From: Prolixibacteraceae bacterium
Lineage (GTDB): Bacteria > Bacteroidota > Bacteroidia > Bacteroidales > Prolixibacteraceae
Length of the DNA stretch: 64,000 nt
Reading direction: 5' to 3'
NCBI GenBank assembly: GCA_029975525.1
Contig: JARKOX010000047.1
Span: 1 to 64,000 of the forward strand
In this document: piece by piece, positions 16,678-26,247 of the stretch
How the letters are laid out: every line of letters begins with the position of its first letter
Position numbering within the stretch: position 1 is the stretch's first letter
Notes under the pieces: model-generated
Database searches by the model: none
What the model was told of the DNA's origin: nothing
Seen by the model: only the letters and a program-made list of their open reading frames with translations
Translations under genes and position numbers: made by a program

Positions 16678-18838
16678 AAAGTTTCTTTTCAGGGTTGGCG
16701 GTGGTGATAACCAACTTTTTTCCCCGGGTTAGTTCGCGGTGCGGAATAAAATAACCGTCCCTCTTTTTCCCGTCGTAGGTTATGCTGACGATCTTTTTTT
16801 CGGAGTTTTTTTTCTGAATCGTAAACTTTTTCCCGTCCAACTCAAATTTGACTTTATCAAAAAGAGGGACCGAGACGAGGTAGGCCGGATCGGCCGGGGA
16901 GTAAGGATAAATCCCGATGGCGTTGAAAACGTACCACGAGGACATTTCGCCGGCATCGTCCATTCCGGCGTAGGCCAGCCGATGTTCGCCCATGTCGTAA
17001 AAGTGGTTCATGATGCTGTCGAGCAAAACCTGCGACTTTTCTTGTTTGCCGACAAAATAGTAGAGGAACGGAAAACCGTGGTCGGGCTGGTTGCCGTGGC
17101 AATATTGACCGATGAAGACGGAGAAGTTGTAAGCTTCGATCCCCTTCCACGGAATGGAAAACAGGTCATCCACCTTCTTTTCAAAATCAGCTTTGCTTTT
17201 GTACAAGCCGATCAGTCCCTCCATGTCGTGCGGGGCAAAAAACGACGACTGCCAGGCATTGGCTTCGCGGTACATGTATTCGTAGTATGGATATTCGGGG
17301 TCAAACTCTCTGATCCATTCGCCGTTGGCCAGTTTCCCCCGCATCAGTCCGGTGGAGGGATCGAACAGGTTTTTGTAATTGCCGGTACGTTTCATCAGCC
17401 GGTTGTAATTGGCCGAATCGCTCAGTTCTTTGGCCAGCAGCGCAACGGCATAATCGTCGTAGGCGTATTCCAGTGTTTTGGTGACGCCGGCAGTGGCTTT
17501 GGTTTCTACATTCGGGTTTTTGATGTCGTGTTCGGGAACATATCCTTTTTCCATATATTCCAGAAGGTAGGGGCGGCTTCGGTTTTCGAGCGTGGCATTT
17601 CGCAAAAGGAGGTGGTAGGCACTTTTGACATCAAACCCGCGGATGCCGCGGAGGTATGTTCCGGCAATAAACGGCGCGGCATGATCACCATGAAAAAAAG
17701 TAGGCATAAAACCTCCGGATTTCTCTCCTTTGTCGATCAGCGACTGAATGACATCTTCGGTAACGTTGGGCGCGAGCATGCCCAGCAGCACCAGCTTGTT
17801 GCGGTAGTCGTCCCACAACGAGGGTTCGGTGTAGTAGCTGAATCCTTTGTTGACCACATTTCCCTGCCGGTCGGTAAAGTCGCCGTTTACATCGCTGCGC
17901 AGGGCGGGCCACAAAAACGACCGGTAGAGGGTAGAATAGAAGATCCCCTTTTCTCTTTCGGTGCCGCCGCTTACGCTGATTTTAGAGAGCAGCTCCTCCC
18001 AGGTTTTGTCGGCTTGCTCGCGTACCTGCCGAAAGGTTTTGCCCAGCATCTCTTTTTCCAGGTTCTCCTTGGCGTTGGCAATACTCACAAACGAGAAGCC
18101 GATCTGTAGCTCAAGCGGACCAGGCGACCCGGCAAAATTGACGACGGAGATTTTATGGTTTTCACTTTTTTGTGATTCGATATTTTGAATTTTGTGATTG
18201 GCAACAGCATAGAAATACATTGTTTCGCCGGTTTGCTGAAATCCCTTCAACACATAATCTCCTTCCTGGCTGATCTCCCAGCTCCGGACCCGCTCGTTCG
18301 AACGGGAGAGGTCGGCAATCAGCTTTTTAGTCTGGCTCTTCTGAAAGGTGTAGTGATGAAAAGCGCAGCGCAACGTCGAGGAGAGCTCGGCATTTACGCC
18401 GTATCGTTCGAGATAAACCTGGTAGTATCCCGGGCGGGCCGATTCGTTTTGGTGACGGAAGGGCGAGCTGTAATCGTCGGGCGAAAAATTTTCGGTTGCT
18501 GGCAGCAGCGGGATGTGGCACAGGTTCCAGTGTCCTTTGCTGGTGTGGGTAAAGGCGTAAATAACGGTGTCTTCATACTGGTATCCTGATCCGCTCCGGA
18601 AGAGGGTAACCGGACTGAGTTGCACCATCGCATTGGGCAGCGACGACCCCGGGAAAACCTCCGCACCCCAGGTACGGTGGGTGGGGGTGTACCCGATGTC
18701 GGTGCTGTCCCACAGGGTGGCCGTTCCCAGAAAAGGGTTGACGTAGCGGGTGAGCTGTTTCTGGGCCAATAAAGGGAACGTTGTAGCCAGGAAGAGGATG
18801 GCGGTAATAATTTTTTTGCTCTTGCAGGTTGAGTTCAT
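16676..18838 (-). CDS. GH92 family exo-alpha-mannosidase
   Basis: A 720-residue exported enzyme, signal peptide about 1-25 (ends LLAQ). GH92 enzymes are calcium-dependent inverting alpha-mannosidases acting on N-glycans and mannans. Family landmarks in order: YVNPFLGTAT with PTHRTWGAEVFPGSSLPNAM near the start; PSLWDDYRNK about residue 340; YREANAWQSSFFAPHD about 530; HGNQPDHGFPFLYYF about 585; and AGMDDAGEMSSWYVFNAIG about 635 with the DDxGxMS catalytic-base region. The canonical GNEPSHH is GNQPDHG here, which may change specificity relative to characterised members. Length is usual. The GH125 fragment follows its stop directly. The upstream gap contains the terminator of the preceding FAD gene, so GH92 probably starts a transcription unit. 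Confidence 0.9.
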   Translation of the reverse strand: MNSTCKSKKIITAILFLATTFPLLAQKQLTRYVNPFLGTATLWDSTDIGYTPTHRTWGAEVFPGSSLPNAMVQLSPVTLFRSGSGYQYEDTVIYAFTHTSKGHWNLCHIPLLPATENFSPDDYSSPFRHQNESARPGYYQVYLERYGVNAELSSTLRCAFHHYTFQKSQTKKLIADLSRSNERVRSWEISQEGDYVLKGFQQTGETMYFYAVANHKIQNIESQKSENHKISVVNFAGSPGPLELQIGFSFVSIANAKENLEKEMLGKTFRQVREQADKTWEELLSKISVSGGTEREKGIFYSTLYRSFLWPALRSDVNGDFTDRQGNVVNKGFSYYTEPSLWDDYRNKLVLLGMLAPNVTEDVIQSLIDKGEKSGGFMPTFFHGDHAAPFIAGTYLRGIRGFDVKSAYHLLLRNATLENRSRPYLLEYMEKGYVPEHDIKNPNVETKATAGVTKTLEYAYDDYAVALLAKELSDSANYNRLMKRTGNYKNLFDPSTGLMRGKLANGEWIREFDPEYPYYEYMYREANAWQSSFFAPHDMEGLIGLYKSKADFEKKVDDLFSIPWKGIEAYNFSVFIGQYCHGNQPDHGFPFLYYFVGKQEKSQVLLDSIMNHFYDMGEHRLAYAGMDDAGEMSSWYVFNAIGIYPYSPADPAYLVSVPLFDKVKFELDGKKFTIQKKNSEKKIVSITYDGKKRDGYFIPHRELTRGKKLVITTANPEKKL

Positions 18839-18997
18839 AGTTGTTTAGCCAAGTTGTTTTCGTTCGTATCTGATCAACTCAAAAGTAGCCATACCGGGCT
18901 TCTCGGCCAAACAACGAATGAGAAAAAAGTTGGACAGCTGGAACAGCGTCCTGCCATGATCGCCTTTTCGGTTTTTAGAGGAACATTTATAAAAGAC

Positions 18998-19029
18998 AAA
19001 ACCTACCAGCTTGTACGTCGGTAGGTTTT
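18998..19029 (-). terminator. Hairpin terminator after FAD oxidoreductase
   Basis: Inverted repeat AAAACCTACC (18998-19007) and GGTAGGTTTT (19020-19029). Read on the minus strand, the second arm ends in TTTT and continues into T-rich sequence, about 70 bases after the stop of the gene at 19100-20755. It closes the long redox/SusCD transcription direction before GH92. Confidence 0.7.
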
Positions 19030-19099
19030 GGCATTGGTCAACCGTCCTGAATAAATTTAAAGTTGAACAAATTTTTCCACGGGTGACAAATGATTTTTT

Positions 19100-20755
19100 T
19101 TAATTTTTTGTCCACGTTAAAATCTGTTTTCTCTCCTGGAGCCGTGTTTTTAGTTCGTCGTATGAAATTTCCTGTACCGATGTTTTTTTATCGATGGCGA
19201 TACTGGCTGCTACTGCGGCCGACTGTCCGAGGATCATAAAAACCGGTTCCATCCGTATGGAGCCAAAGGCAATATGGCTGCTCGACACACAAACCGGGAC
19301 CAGCAGGTTGGTGCATTCTTCCTTTTTGGGAACAATAGAACCATAGGAAATGGAATAGGGGGCGGGTGGATTTACGCCGATATCGCCTTCGTTCTGAACA
19401 TATCCTTCGGGGGTAATGTACCGCTGCACATTATGCGAGTCCATGGCATACGAGCCCATTCCCACCGGTTGGGGAACTTCACGTTTTAGCAACACATCGT
19501 TTTCGGTCGTCACATATTCGCCAATCATTCGTCGGGCTTCGCGAACATAAATCTGGTGCGGCCAGTTGCCGTTGTCGACAAATTCGTCTTTGGCGAGCCC
19601 CCAGGAGGCCATTTTTGTCCGGATATCTTCGGGCACCCGTGGGTCGTTGGCTACAAACCAGAGCAGGCCCATCTGGTAGTCCTGGTGTTCTTTTATTATT
19701 TCACGCCGGCGGTCGTAACTGCCTTCCGGGTAATCGTAATTCATTCCGATGTTGTCGCTGCTGAACGGGCCGTGGTTGTTGGTATCCGTCTTTTTGTTCG
19801 GAATGTTGTCGAATTTTTCGAACCAGTCTTTGCGGCCGGTGTCAAATACACGCGCAAGCAATTCGTACTGTGTGGAGTCGTAATTTTCAGGTTTTGGAAA
19901 AGGTACCCGGTTTTCGGGATGGTTGGTCATACACATACGGAAACAGTAGGCTTGTATTTTATTGTCGGCGGCACCGTAATCGCCGGGATATTCCGTGGAA
20001 ATGCGCGGAAGCACGCCGCTCGATGAGTCGTCGGGAATTTTATACGGAGAAATTTTCTTGTCGAACCAGTGTTTGTGATGCAAAACGCCGGTTTGCACGC
20101 CGTTCCATTGTTCGCCGTAAGTATCCCGGCTTTCGCGGCCCACCTGGTAACTCACTCCGGCCGAAGCCATCAAATCGCCCTCGTAGGTGGCGTCGATGAA
20201 CATGTTGCCTTTAAAAGTTTTCCCGGAAAGAGTGGTGAATGAAACGATTTTTCCGTCGTTTTTTGCCACACCGTTTTCGCGGTCGAGCCATTCATCGCGG
20301 TAAACAGCGATATTGTTTTCTTTTACAAAGTCTTCAAAAACCTTCTCTGCAACATGGGGTTCGAAAATCCACATCGTGCGGTTTTCGCCGTCCATGGCCA
20401 CCGTGCCCTGACCTTTGTTGCCGTATTCGCTGTGTTTTTGCCAAACCCAGGCCGACGAATCATTGTAATGAAGCCAAACGCGGTGGTAAAATTCGCGCGA
20501 AAGCCCACCGATCACCGCCTTATTCCCGGTATCGGTGTAGCCCAATCCGCCGGAAGTGAGACCGCCGAGGTGTTTGTCGGGACAAACAATAATTACTGAT
20601 TTGCCTGATTGTGCGACTTCAACTGCTGCAATTACCGCTGCAGAGGTGCCCCCATAAATAACTACATCAGCTTCATAAACAGCTTTCGATGATGCATTGC
20701 CACAAGAATAAAATATACCTGTAAGCGCAACAAGTAAAAAACATAATTCTTTCAT
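19100..20755 (-). CDS. FAD-dependent oxidoreductase, lipoprotein, tandem copy A
   Basis: A 551-residue protein with a lipobox (IFYSC, Cys about 18), so it should sit in the cell envelope. Immediately after is a Rossmann FAD-binding motif [14 protein letters not shown], then GGLTSGGLGYTD and [20 protein letters not shown]. These are features of the FAD_oxidored family (pyridine- or quinone-linked flavoproteins of mostly unknown substrate found in glycan loci). The C-terminus has [19 protein letters not shown], also present in the neighbour. It is paralogous to the next gene upstream and only 4 bases separate them, so they are co-transcribed. Its base composition is visibly less AT-rich than that neighbour. 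A sugar-oxidising role is inferred from the surrounding genes. Confidence 0.8.
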   Translation of the reverse strand: MKELCFLLVALTGIFYSCGNASSKAVYEADVVIYGGTSAAVIAAVEVAQSGKSVIIVCPDKHLGGLTSGGLGYTDTGNKAVIGGLSREFYHRVWLHYNDSSAWVWQKHSEYGNKGQGTVAMDGENRTMWIFEPHVAEKVFEDFVKENNIAVYRDEWLDRENGVAKNDGKIVSFTTLSGKTFKGNMFIDATYEGDLMASAGVSYQVGRESRDTYGEQWNGVQTGVLHHKHWFDKKISPYKIPDDSSSGVLPRISTEYPGDYGAADNKIQAYCFRMCMTNHPENRVPFPKPENYDSTQYELLARVFDTGRKDWFEKFDNIPNKKTDTNNHGPFSSDNIGMNYDYPEGSYDRRREIIKEHQDYQMGLLWFVANDPRVPEDIRTKMASWGLAKDEFVDNGNWPHQIYVREARRMIGEYVTTENDVLLKREVPQPVGMGSYAMDSHNVQRYITPEGYVQNEGDIGVNPPAPYSISYGSIVPKKEECTNLLVPVCVSSSHIAFGSIRMEPVFMILGQSAAVAASIAIDKKTSVQEISYDELKTRLQERKQILTWTKN

Positions 20756-20759
20756 CCTA

Positions 20760-22472
20760 TCATTCGTTTATTTTTACTTCTAAAATTTGTTTATCCTCTA
20801 ATAATTTTTTCTTCAACTGTGAATAATTAATGTCTTGGACGGCTTTTTGGTCGTCTATTGCTTGACAGGCAGCTGTTGCGGCCGACTGTCCCAATACCAT
20901 AAATACCGGTTCCATTCTGATTGACCCAAAAGCGATGTGGGTAGAACTTACACACACTGGAACCAATAAGTTTGTGCATTCATTCTTTTTGGGTACTATT
21001 GATCGATAGCTTATGGGGTAGGGGTTGGGCACATACGCTTCCACATTGCCTTCGTTTTGAACAAAGCCGTTGGCATCCACATATCGTTGCACATTATGTG
21101 AATCCATTCCATAAGCTCCCATTCCCACCGGGTCATCAATAACTTCAATACGTTCGCAGTTTTTCTGTGACATTACATAGTCGCTTTTCATCCGACGTGC
21201 TTCTCTGATGTAAAGTTGTTGTTGCCATCCATCGCTTCCCGGTTCATATTCATCTTTGCAAGTGCCCCACGTTGAAACTACCTCTCTCACTTTTTGAGGA
21301 ATTCGGGGGTGATAAGCCAGTGTCCACATTAATCCTTGCTGATAATCTCTGTGGGCTTGAACAATTTTTTCCCGCTCCGCATAACTTGCTTCCGGGTAAT
21401 CGTAGTTCTGTCCTATAAAATCGGTAGAAAACCCTTTTTGATTATTGGTATCGGTTTTTTTATTCGGCATGGGGGAGTTTATCCAGGGGACTAATTTGTC
21501 GCCATAGGTGTACATCTCTTCAATGGGACCGACAGCGGCTTCATAATTTCTGAATAGAAGTTCATAGTTCAGCTCGTTGTAGTTGTCGGGTTTCTTAAAA
21601 GGGATCCTGTTTTCGGGATGATTGGTAAGCGTCATTCGGAAACAATAAGCTTGTATGCCTTTGTCACCGCGACCGTCAATTCCCGGACGTCCTCCTTCCA
21701 CTATATAGGGCAACAACCCACTGCTTGGATCACCTTTAATAATATACGGATCTACCCCGTCAATAAAATTATGGTTATATGCGTTTCTGGAAAGGGTCCA
21801 TTTTAATGTTCTGTTGATTCGGTTTGCCTGAACTCCGTTCAAGGTTTCTCCATACTCACTGTTTGACTCTCTTCCAACGCTGTAGGATACTCCTGAAGCT
21901 GCCATCAGATCTCCCTCGTAGGTCGCGTCGATAAACATTTTTCCGGTATATTTTGAGCCATTTTCCATTGTTATCGAAACCACTTTACCTTCTTTCTTTA
22001 GAACTCCGGTTTTCCGATTCAATCTTTCTCCATAAACGATTTCAACTTTTTCACGATTCAGCATTTGCTCATACACTTTTAAAGCCGCCGAAGGCTCAAA
22101 GGTCCACATGGCATCTTCACCTTTTTCTGTGCGTGATTGTCCGTCGCTCATATATTCTGCGCGTTTTTGCCATTGCCAATTTTGGGGATCGTCGTAATAC
22201 GTTCTGATTTTCTGATAAAATTCTCGAGAAATTCCTCCTATGGCATGTTTGTTCCCGATATCGGTTTGTCCCAATCCTCCGGTTGTCAGACCGCCTAATC
22301 TGTTCGTCGGCTCAACAAGGACTACCGATTTACCCATTCTCGAGGTTTGTATGGCAGATGCAATACCAGCGGATGTGCCTCCGTATATTACCACATCGTA
22401 CTGCTTGTTTTTTTGAGCAAAAGATGTGAATGCGCAAAAAACGATCAAAATATTTGTTAATAAGAACCTCAT
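20760..22472 (-). CDS. FAD-dependent oxidoreductase, exported, tandem copy B
   Basis: A 570-residue protein with a Sec-type signal peptide (1-19, ends SFAQ), no Tat motif and no lipobox. FAD-binding motif [14 protein letters not shown] follows directly, then [15 protein letters not shown] and [20 protein letters not shown]. It aligns over its whole length with copy A, including TDTNN, NYDYPE.SY and [19 protein letters not shown]. Copy B lies in the AT-rich block that extends to about 31.5 kb while copy A does not, suggesting they have different histories rather than being a recent duplication. A 428-base gap with two hairpins separates it from the Gfo/Idh gene upstream, so its expression may be attenuated or independent. 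Confidence 0.8.
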   Translation of the reverse strand: MRFLLTNILIVFCAFTSFAQKNKQYDVVIYGGTSAGIASAIQTSRMGKSVVLVEPTNRLGGLTTGGLGQTDIGNKHAIGGISREFYQKIRTYYDDPQNWQWQKRAEYMSDGQSRTEKGEDAMWTFEPSAALKVYEQMLNREKVEIVYGERLNRKTGVLKKEGKVVSITMENGSKYTGKMFIDATYEGDLMAASGVSYSVGRESNSEYGETLNGVQANRINRTLKWTLSRNAYNHNFIDGVDPYIIKGDPSSGLLPYIVEGGRPGIDGRGDKGIQAYCFRMTLTNHPENRIPFKKPDNYNELNYELLFRNYEAAVGPIEEMYTYGDKLVPWINSPMPNKKTDTNNQKGFSTDFIGQNYDYPEASYAEREKIVQAHRDYQQGLMWTLAYHPRIPQKVREVVSTWGTCKDEYEPGSDGWQQQLYIREARRMKSDYVMSQKNCERIEVIDDPVGMGAYGMDSHNVQRYVDANGFVQNEGNVEAYVPNPYPISYRSIVPKKNECTNLLVPVCVSSTHIAFGSIRMEPVFMVLGQSAATAACQAIDDQKAVQDINYSQLKKKLLEDKQILEVKINE

Positions 22473-22900
22473 GTTTGTAGTTTTTTTATGATTGTTTAGA
22501 TAAGATTATCCGTAAAGTATCAAATAGTTTTGATTGATGAGAGACTGGCTCTTTAAAAAATGCTTTAATTCAGAATAATTATAGCAAAAGCCGCCTTCAT
22601 CGTTCTATTTACGGTCTCCGAAATGCTTATCATTAACATACTTAACAGCGGATGAGGAAGGGTAGGTCAGCCGGCTGTAGAAACAGCTCAATTTGAACAA
22701 AATGTTTCCTAACAACCGAAGAGATGGTTGTCTGTTTCGGTCCTCCACAGGGATGAGAGAAGGCAGTCCAATACGACTGCCTTCTCTCTTCTTTAAAAGT
22801 AGCTGAAAGGTATTAGGTTGATTTCGTTGTAGTTCGCTCAACAACAGAAGCTCTCTGGCTAAGGGAATTTCTGCTGTCATTTTTTAAGAAAGTAAATAAA
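22473..22900 (-). other. Hairpin-bearing intergenic gap between Gfo/Idh gene and FAD gene B
   Basis: No gene is supported here. The gap holds a 14-bp perfect hairpin at 22755-22788 and a smaller one (ACAACC/GGTTGT) at 22712-22731. The 91-codon frame that spans part of it has no family features or signal peptide. The rest is AT-rich and could contain the promoter for the FAD pair. Confidence 0.5.
22755..22788. terminator. 14-bp perfect hairpin between Gfo/Idh and FAD genes
   Basis: Arms GAGAGAAGGCAGTC (22755-22768) and GACTGCCTTCTCTC (22775-22788) with a 6-base loop. It lies about 110 bases past the Gfo/Idh stop on the minus strand. No T-run follows on that strand, so it may be an attenuator or RNA-stability element rather than a simple terminator. 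Confidence 0.55.
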
Positions 22901-24262
22901 TTATACATTTTGAGGCAAAAGATAAGGCGATCGATATTCTCGGCTGAGCATTGAATTGGCTTCATTTTCTCCATCACCAATAAAACGTTCTGCAACAGGA
23001 TCAAATTCAAGCTGACGTCCGAGCCTGTAAGAGATATTACCCAAATGAGCCAGCGAAGAGGATAAATGTCCGCTTTGTACGGGACCATTCTGAATACTCA
23101 TGTCGCGTGCCCGTATAGCATCGAACCAGTTTTGGAAATGAAGTGTTAATTCACCTTTTTCAGATCTACTGGGCCCTTTTTCCCGATTCTGTCCCAAATA
23201 GGTTTCGTAGGTATCATAACCTTTAACTACTAGATATCCTTTTTCTCCATAAAAAATATTGCCAACACCTGCGCCATCTTCCAAGTTGGTACACCAGTTA
23301 CGAACTTCGAACTGAATAATCTTTTTTTCTTTTGGGTAGTGATAGATAGATGTTTGTATTTCAGGAACTTCTTTGCAGTCATTCCAGAGAAATTTCCCTC
23401 CCATTGAAGTGATTTTTTCAGGAAGACTATTAACCCCCAATCCCCACATGCAAAGATCTGTTTCGTGAATGCCCTGATTACCTACATCTCCGTTGCCATA
23501 GTCCCAATGCCAATGCCAGTTGTAGTGAACAAGATTGCGAGAGAATGGACGCATAGGAGCTGGTCCACACCATAAATCATAATTTAATCCTGTCGGAACT
23601 TTAGCAATCCCTTTGTTTCCTATATCTGGCCGCCACCGATAAACCAATCCTCGGGACATGTATACTCTGCCAATTAAACCATCCTCAAGATGTTTAACCG
23701 CTTCTCTTATAGCTGGTGAGCTGCGGAGTTGTACTCCGTGTTGAACAATTCGGTTGTATTTATAAGCTGCCTCAATCATTTTTTTTCCTTCGTAGATATT
23801 GTGTGTAGCAGGCTTTTCAACGTAAACGTCTTTCCCCGCTTGGCATGCCCAGATCGTCTGCAAAGCATGCCAGTGATTAGGCGTTGCAAGGGCTACTGCA
23901 TCGATATTTCTATCATCATAAGTTTTTCTAAAGTCTTGTTCAATAGCAACTTTTTTTCCGTATTTATCTTCAAATTCTTTGGCGCGTTCCCTCAAAAGAT
24001 TCATGTCTGGATCACACAAAACTGCCACTTCAACATTCGCTTTCTCGGAAAGCTTCATGATTTCTTCAATATGGCTTTTCCCACGTCCGTTAATCCCTAG
24101 CACCGCAATCCTAATCCGGTCATTGGACCCCTTTGCAGAAGAGGAGAGTATGATAGGAGCGTTTTTTTCGGTTTTTAGAACCAAAGGTGCTATAGCAGCT
24201 GCTGCGGTCCCTTTCATTGTGGTTGTTAAGAAATGTCTTCTTGACTTATTGGTATTTTCCAT
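22901..24262 (-). CDS. Tat-exported Gfo/Idh/MocA family oxidoreductase
   Basis: A 453-residue NAD(P)-dependent sugar oxidoreductase type protein. A twin-arginine leader is clear: SRRHFLTTT at residues 7-15 and a mild hydrophobic stretch, so it is folded with its cofactor before export. The nucleotide-binding motif AVLGINGRGKSH follows near residue 53, then VLCDPD, ALATPNHWHALQ and YVEKP, the family's catalytic lysine region. WHWHWDYGNGDVGNQGIHETD near residue 250 gives a histidine- and acid-rich substrate pocket. It differs from GH109 sequences that I know. Some members oxidise glycoside C3 to allow elimination-type cleavage. The stop of the upstream TIM-barrel gene is 5 bases away, so they are one operon. 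Confidence 0.85.
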   Translation of the reverse strand: MENTNKSRRHFLTTTMKGTAAAAIAPLVLKTEKNAPIILSSSAKGSNDRIRIAVLGINGRGKSHIEEIMKLSEKANVEVAVLCDPDMNLLRERAKEFEDKYGKKVAIEQDFRKTYDDRNIDAVALATPNHWHALQTIWACQAGKDVYVEKPATHNIYEGKKMIEAAYKYNRIVQHGVQLRSSPAIREAVKHLEDGLIGRVYMSRGLVYRWRPDIGNKGIAKVPTGLNYDLWCGPAPMRPFSRNLVHYNWHWHWDYGNGDVGNQGIHETDLCMWGLGVNSLPEKITSMGGKFLWNDCKEVPEIQTSIYHYPKEKKIIQFEVRNWCTNLEDGAGVGNIFYGEKGYLVVKGYDTYETYLGQNREKGPSRSEKGELTLHFQNWFDAIRARDMSIQNGPVQSGHLSSSLAHLGNISYRLGRQLEFDPVAERFIGDGENEANSMLSREYRSPYLLPQNV

Positions 24263-24267
24263 TTTTC

Positions 24268-25140
24268 TTATTTTAAAATTGACAACTGATTTTTCATTGT
24301 TTCAATTGCAGCGGGTGCCTGCACTTCCAAATTTTCCCACTTGCATTCGATTGACATTTTTCCATTGTAACGAACATTTTTTAAGGCTTTGAAATAGGCC
24401 GTAAAATCTTCGTTATGAATCCCAGGCGCTGCACGTCCTTCTTTTTCTGCAATGTGAGTATGCTGAATAAGGTGACCATATTTTTCGATACTTTCAGGGC
24501 TTTCGCCATCCATCAGCATATGGTAAATATCAGCCAGCAGCCTGAAGTTGGGATGATTCACTTCTTCCACAATCTCCCCGCCTTCGGAAACCGAATTGAT
24601 AAAGTTACACTCTTTGGTATTGAGAGGTTCCAGAACCACCACTACATTATATTGTGCCGCGATGGGTGCCATCTGGCTGCAAAGGGCAATGAACTGGCGA
24701 TGTGCTTCTTCGCGCGGAAATCCTTCGGGGATAGAACGTGAGCCGCCACTACCAAAAACGATGTATTCCACTCCGGCTTTTTGCGCCCTGCGGAACGCTG
24801 TTTCCATATATTCCAGGATTTCGGGATGAACTGCTTGCGGCCCAACGCTTTTTAAACTTCCGGGAATAAAACTGTTGCAGGCTTTTACCGGGATAACAGC
24901 ATTCCGGGCCTGTTGCAGCTTTTCGTTAAATTCCTCTTCGCTTTTGTCGGGCATTAAAAATCGCCCCACACTTTCCTCAATATAAGTATATCCGTGAGCC
25001 GCCAGCATCTCGGCAGTGGAAACGCTGGCGCATACACCGATTTCAGTTAAAAAAGATTTTTGCTTTGGTGAAACGCAGGAAAAGATGGTCAGGACCATCA
25101 TCAATACAATAATTCTGCAGAAAACACACTTCTTTTGCAT
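24268..25140 (-). CDS. Sugar phosphate isomerase/epimerase-like TIM-barrel lipoprotein
   Basis: A 290-residue protein of the xylose-isomerase-like TIM-barrel superfamily. The lipobox is TIFSC (Cys about 22), so it is exported, unlike cytosolic isomerases. Metal ligands expected of the fold are visible: E in VLEPLNTKE, D in LADIYHMLMDGE, H in HTHIAEKEG and E in MSIECKWE near the C-terminus. Such exported members occur next to Gfo/Idh/MocA dehydrogenases and DUF6807 proteins in Bacteroidota and may act on oxidised (keto) sugars rather than sugar phosphates. It starts 25 bases after the DUF6807 stop and ends 5 bases before the Gfo/Idh start. Confidence 0.8.
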   Translation of the reverse strand: MQKKCVFCRIIVLMMVLTIFSCVSPKQKSFLTEIGVCASVSTAEMLAAHGYTYIEESVGRFLMPDKSEEEFNEKLQQARNAVIPVKACNSFIPGSLKSVGPQAVHPEILEYMETAFRRAQKAGVEYIVFGSGGSRSIPEGFPREEAHRQFIALCSQMAPIAAQYNVVVVLEPLNTKECNFINSVSEGGEIVEEVNHPNFRLLADIYHMLMDGESPESIEKYGHLIQHTHIAEKEGRAAPGIHNEDFTAYFKALKNVRYNGKMSIECKWENLEVQAPAAIETMKNQLSILK

Positions 25141-25165
25141 ATCGTTTTTTGATTTTTCAATGATT

Positions 25166-26191
25166 TTAGTTTTTAAAATTTACAGCTAACTCTGCAATTT
25201 GCTCATCAGTAAGATCGCCACCAATCACCACTTTGTGTTTGAATACAATTTTCTCTCCAGGTTGCAATTCCAGTTTCACCGGCGAAGTATTTTTATCGAA
25301 GGCACGACCGCCAAGATTGTTGGTGGCAAATAAGCCATACCCACGCGCATGCGACCAGGCCGGATAATTCGGATTCTTTGGATGGTCGAGAATAACGATG
25401 GTGATGATTTCACCTTGTTTGTCGGCCCGCAAAGCTACCCAGGGAGAGCGTTTACCCCAAACTGCACCACCGCTAACACCCTCAGCATTACGGTAAACTC
25501 CGTTAACACCTTCGTTGTTTAATACTGGTACTTCCGTTTCAATTCCATTGGCATCCAGAAATTTTTCGGGTTTGGTGGCAGGTTCTTCAAAGGCACGATC
25601 GAGGCGCAATCCAATCAAACCTTCTTTGTTTTCAGTAAAGGTAACAGGTTGCACTGCAGTAAGCTTGGTTATCCGTTCAATCGTCCTCATATTATCTGTT
25701 CCTGAAAAAATAAAGGTAGATTCTTCATTGAGTAAAACTTTATTATTGACATCTACCCATTCCGATGCTGTCACCAATTCTCCTTTTTTAGGATTTTCAG
25801 AAACAATCTTTTTGAATTTAACAGTTCCGTATTTGGGCTTGTCGGCTGCCTTGATGGCAAATGAATTATTCCAGAAGTCGAGTCCGTTAACATCACCAAA
25901 GTTGAACCACAATCCGATATGATGTGGATGATCGGTTCGCTCAAATGGGCGTGGATTCATCGGATAACCACGGGTTATGGTTTTTCCTGATGCACTGACA
26001 ATCGGGTAAAGTGATTGTTTTTCCATGTTATCAGGATAAATGTATGCCGTAAAAAATTTTCCGTCAATGTGCACTTCAACTTTTTTATCATGCGGGAGAT
26101 TTTTGAATTCAACCTTTTGAAGAGGTTGAGAAGTACACGAAAAAATCACTGCAAATAGTAATACCATTAATATGAAGAAATTAATTTTCAT
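25166..26191 (-). CDS. DUF6807 (PmoA-like) family lipoprotein
   Basis: A 341-residue lipoprotein. The ATG at 26191 is chosen over the in-frame ATG at 26227 because it begins the signal sequence MKINFFILMVLLFAVIFSC with a lipobox. The hallmark near residue 90 is DHPHHIGLWFNFGDVNGLDFW, and IVILDHPKNPNYPAWSHARG marks the second half. The family was labelled PmoA (methane oxygenase) in databases, but its members are not methane monooxygenase and are abundant in polysaccharide loci of Bacteroidota. A histidine-rich pocket suggests a metal-assisted or carbohydrate-binding role. The activity is not established. It is 56 bases from SusD upstream, in the same operon. Confidence 0.8.
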   Translation of the reverse strand: MKINFFILMVLLFAVIFSCTSQPLQKVEFKNLPHDKKVEVHIDGKFFTAYIYPDNMEKQSLYPIVSASGKTITRGYPMNPRPFERTDHPHHIGLWFNFGDVNGLDFWNNSFAIKAADKPKYGTVKFKKIVSENPKKGELVTASEWVDVNNKVLLNEESTFIFSGTDNMRTIERITKLTAVQPVTFTENKEGLIGLRLDRAFEEPATKPEKFLDANGIETEVPVLNNEGVNGVYRNAEGVSGGAVWGKRSPWVALRADKQGEIITIVILDHPKNPNYPAWSHARGYGLFATNNLGGRAFDKNTSPVKLELQPGEKIVFKHKVVIGGDLTDEQIAELAVNFKN

Positions 26192-26247
26192 AGTCGGTGG
26201 TTTTAGTATATATGATTTTTGTTTCAAGAATATGTTATAATGCCAGA

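Noticed and set aside
22605-22880. A 91-codon minus-strand frame after the Gfo/Idh gene
   Set aside because: It spans the hairpin at 22755-22788 and shows no family, signal or coding-like pattern.
22901-24262. GH109 alpha-N-acetylgalactosaminidase
   Set aside because: It shares the Tat leader and NAD fold, but I did not see the GH109 signature region; the general Gfo/Idh/MocA call is safer.
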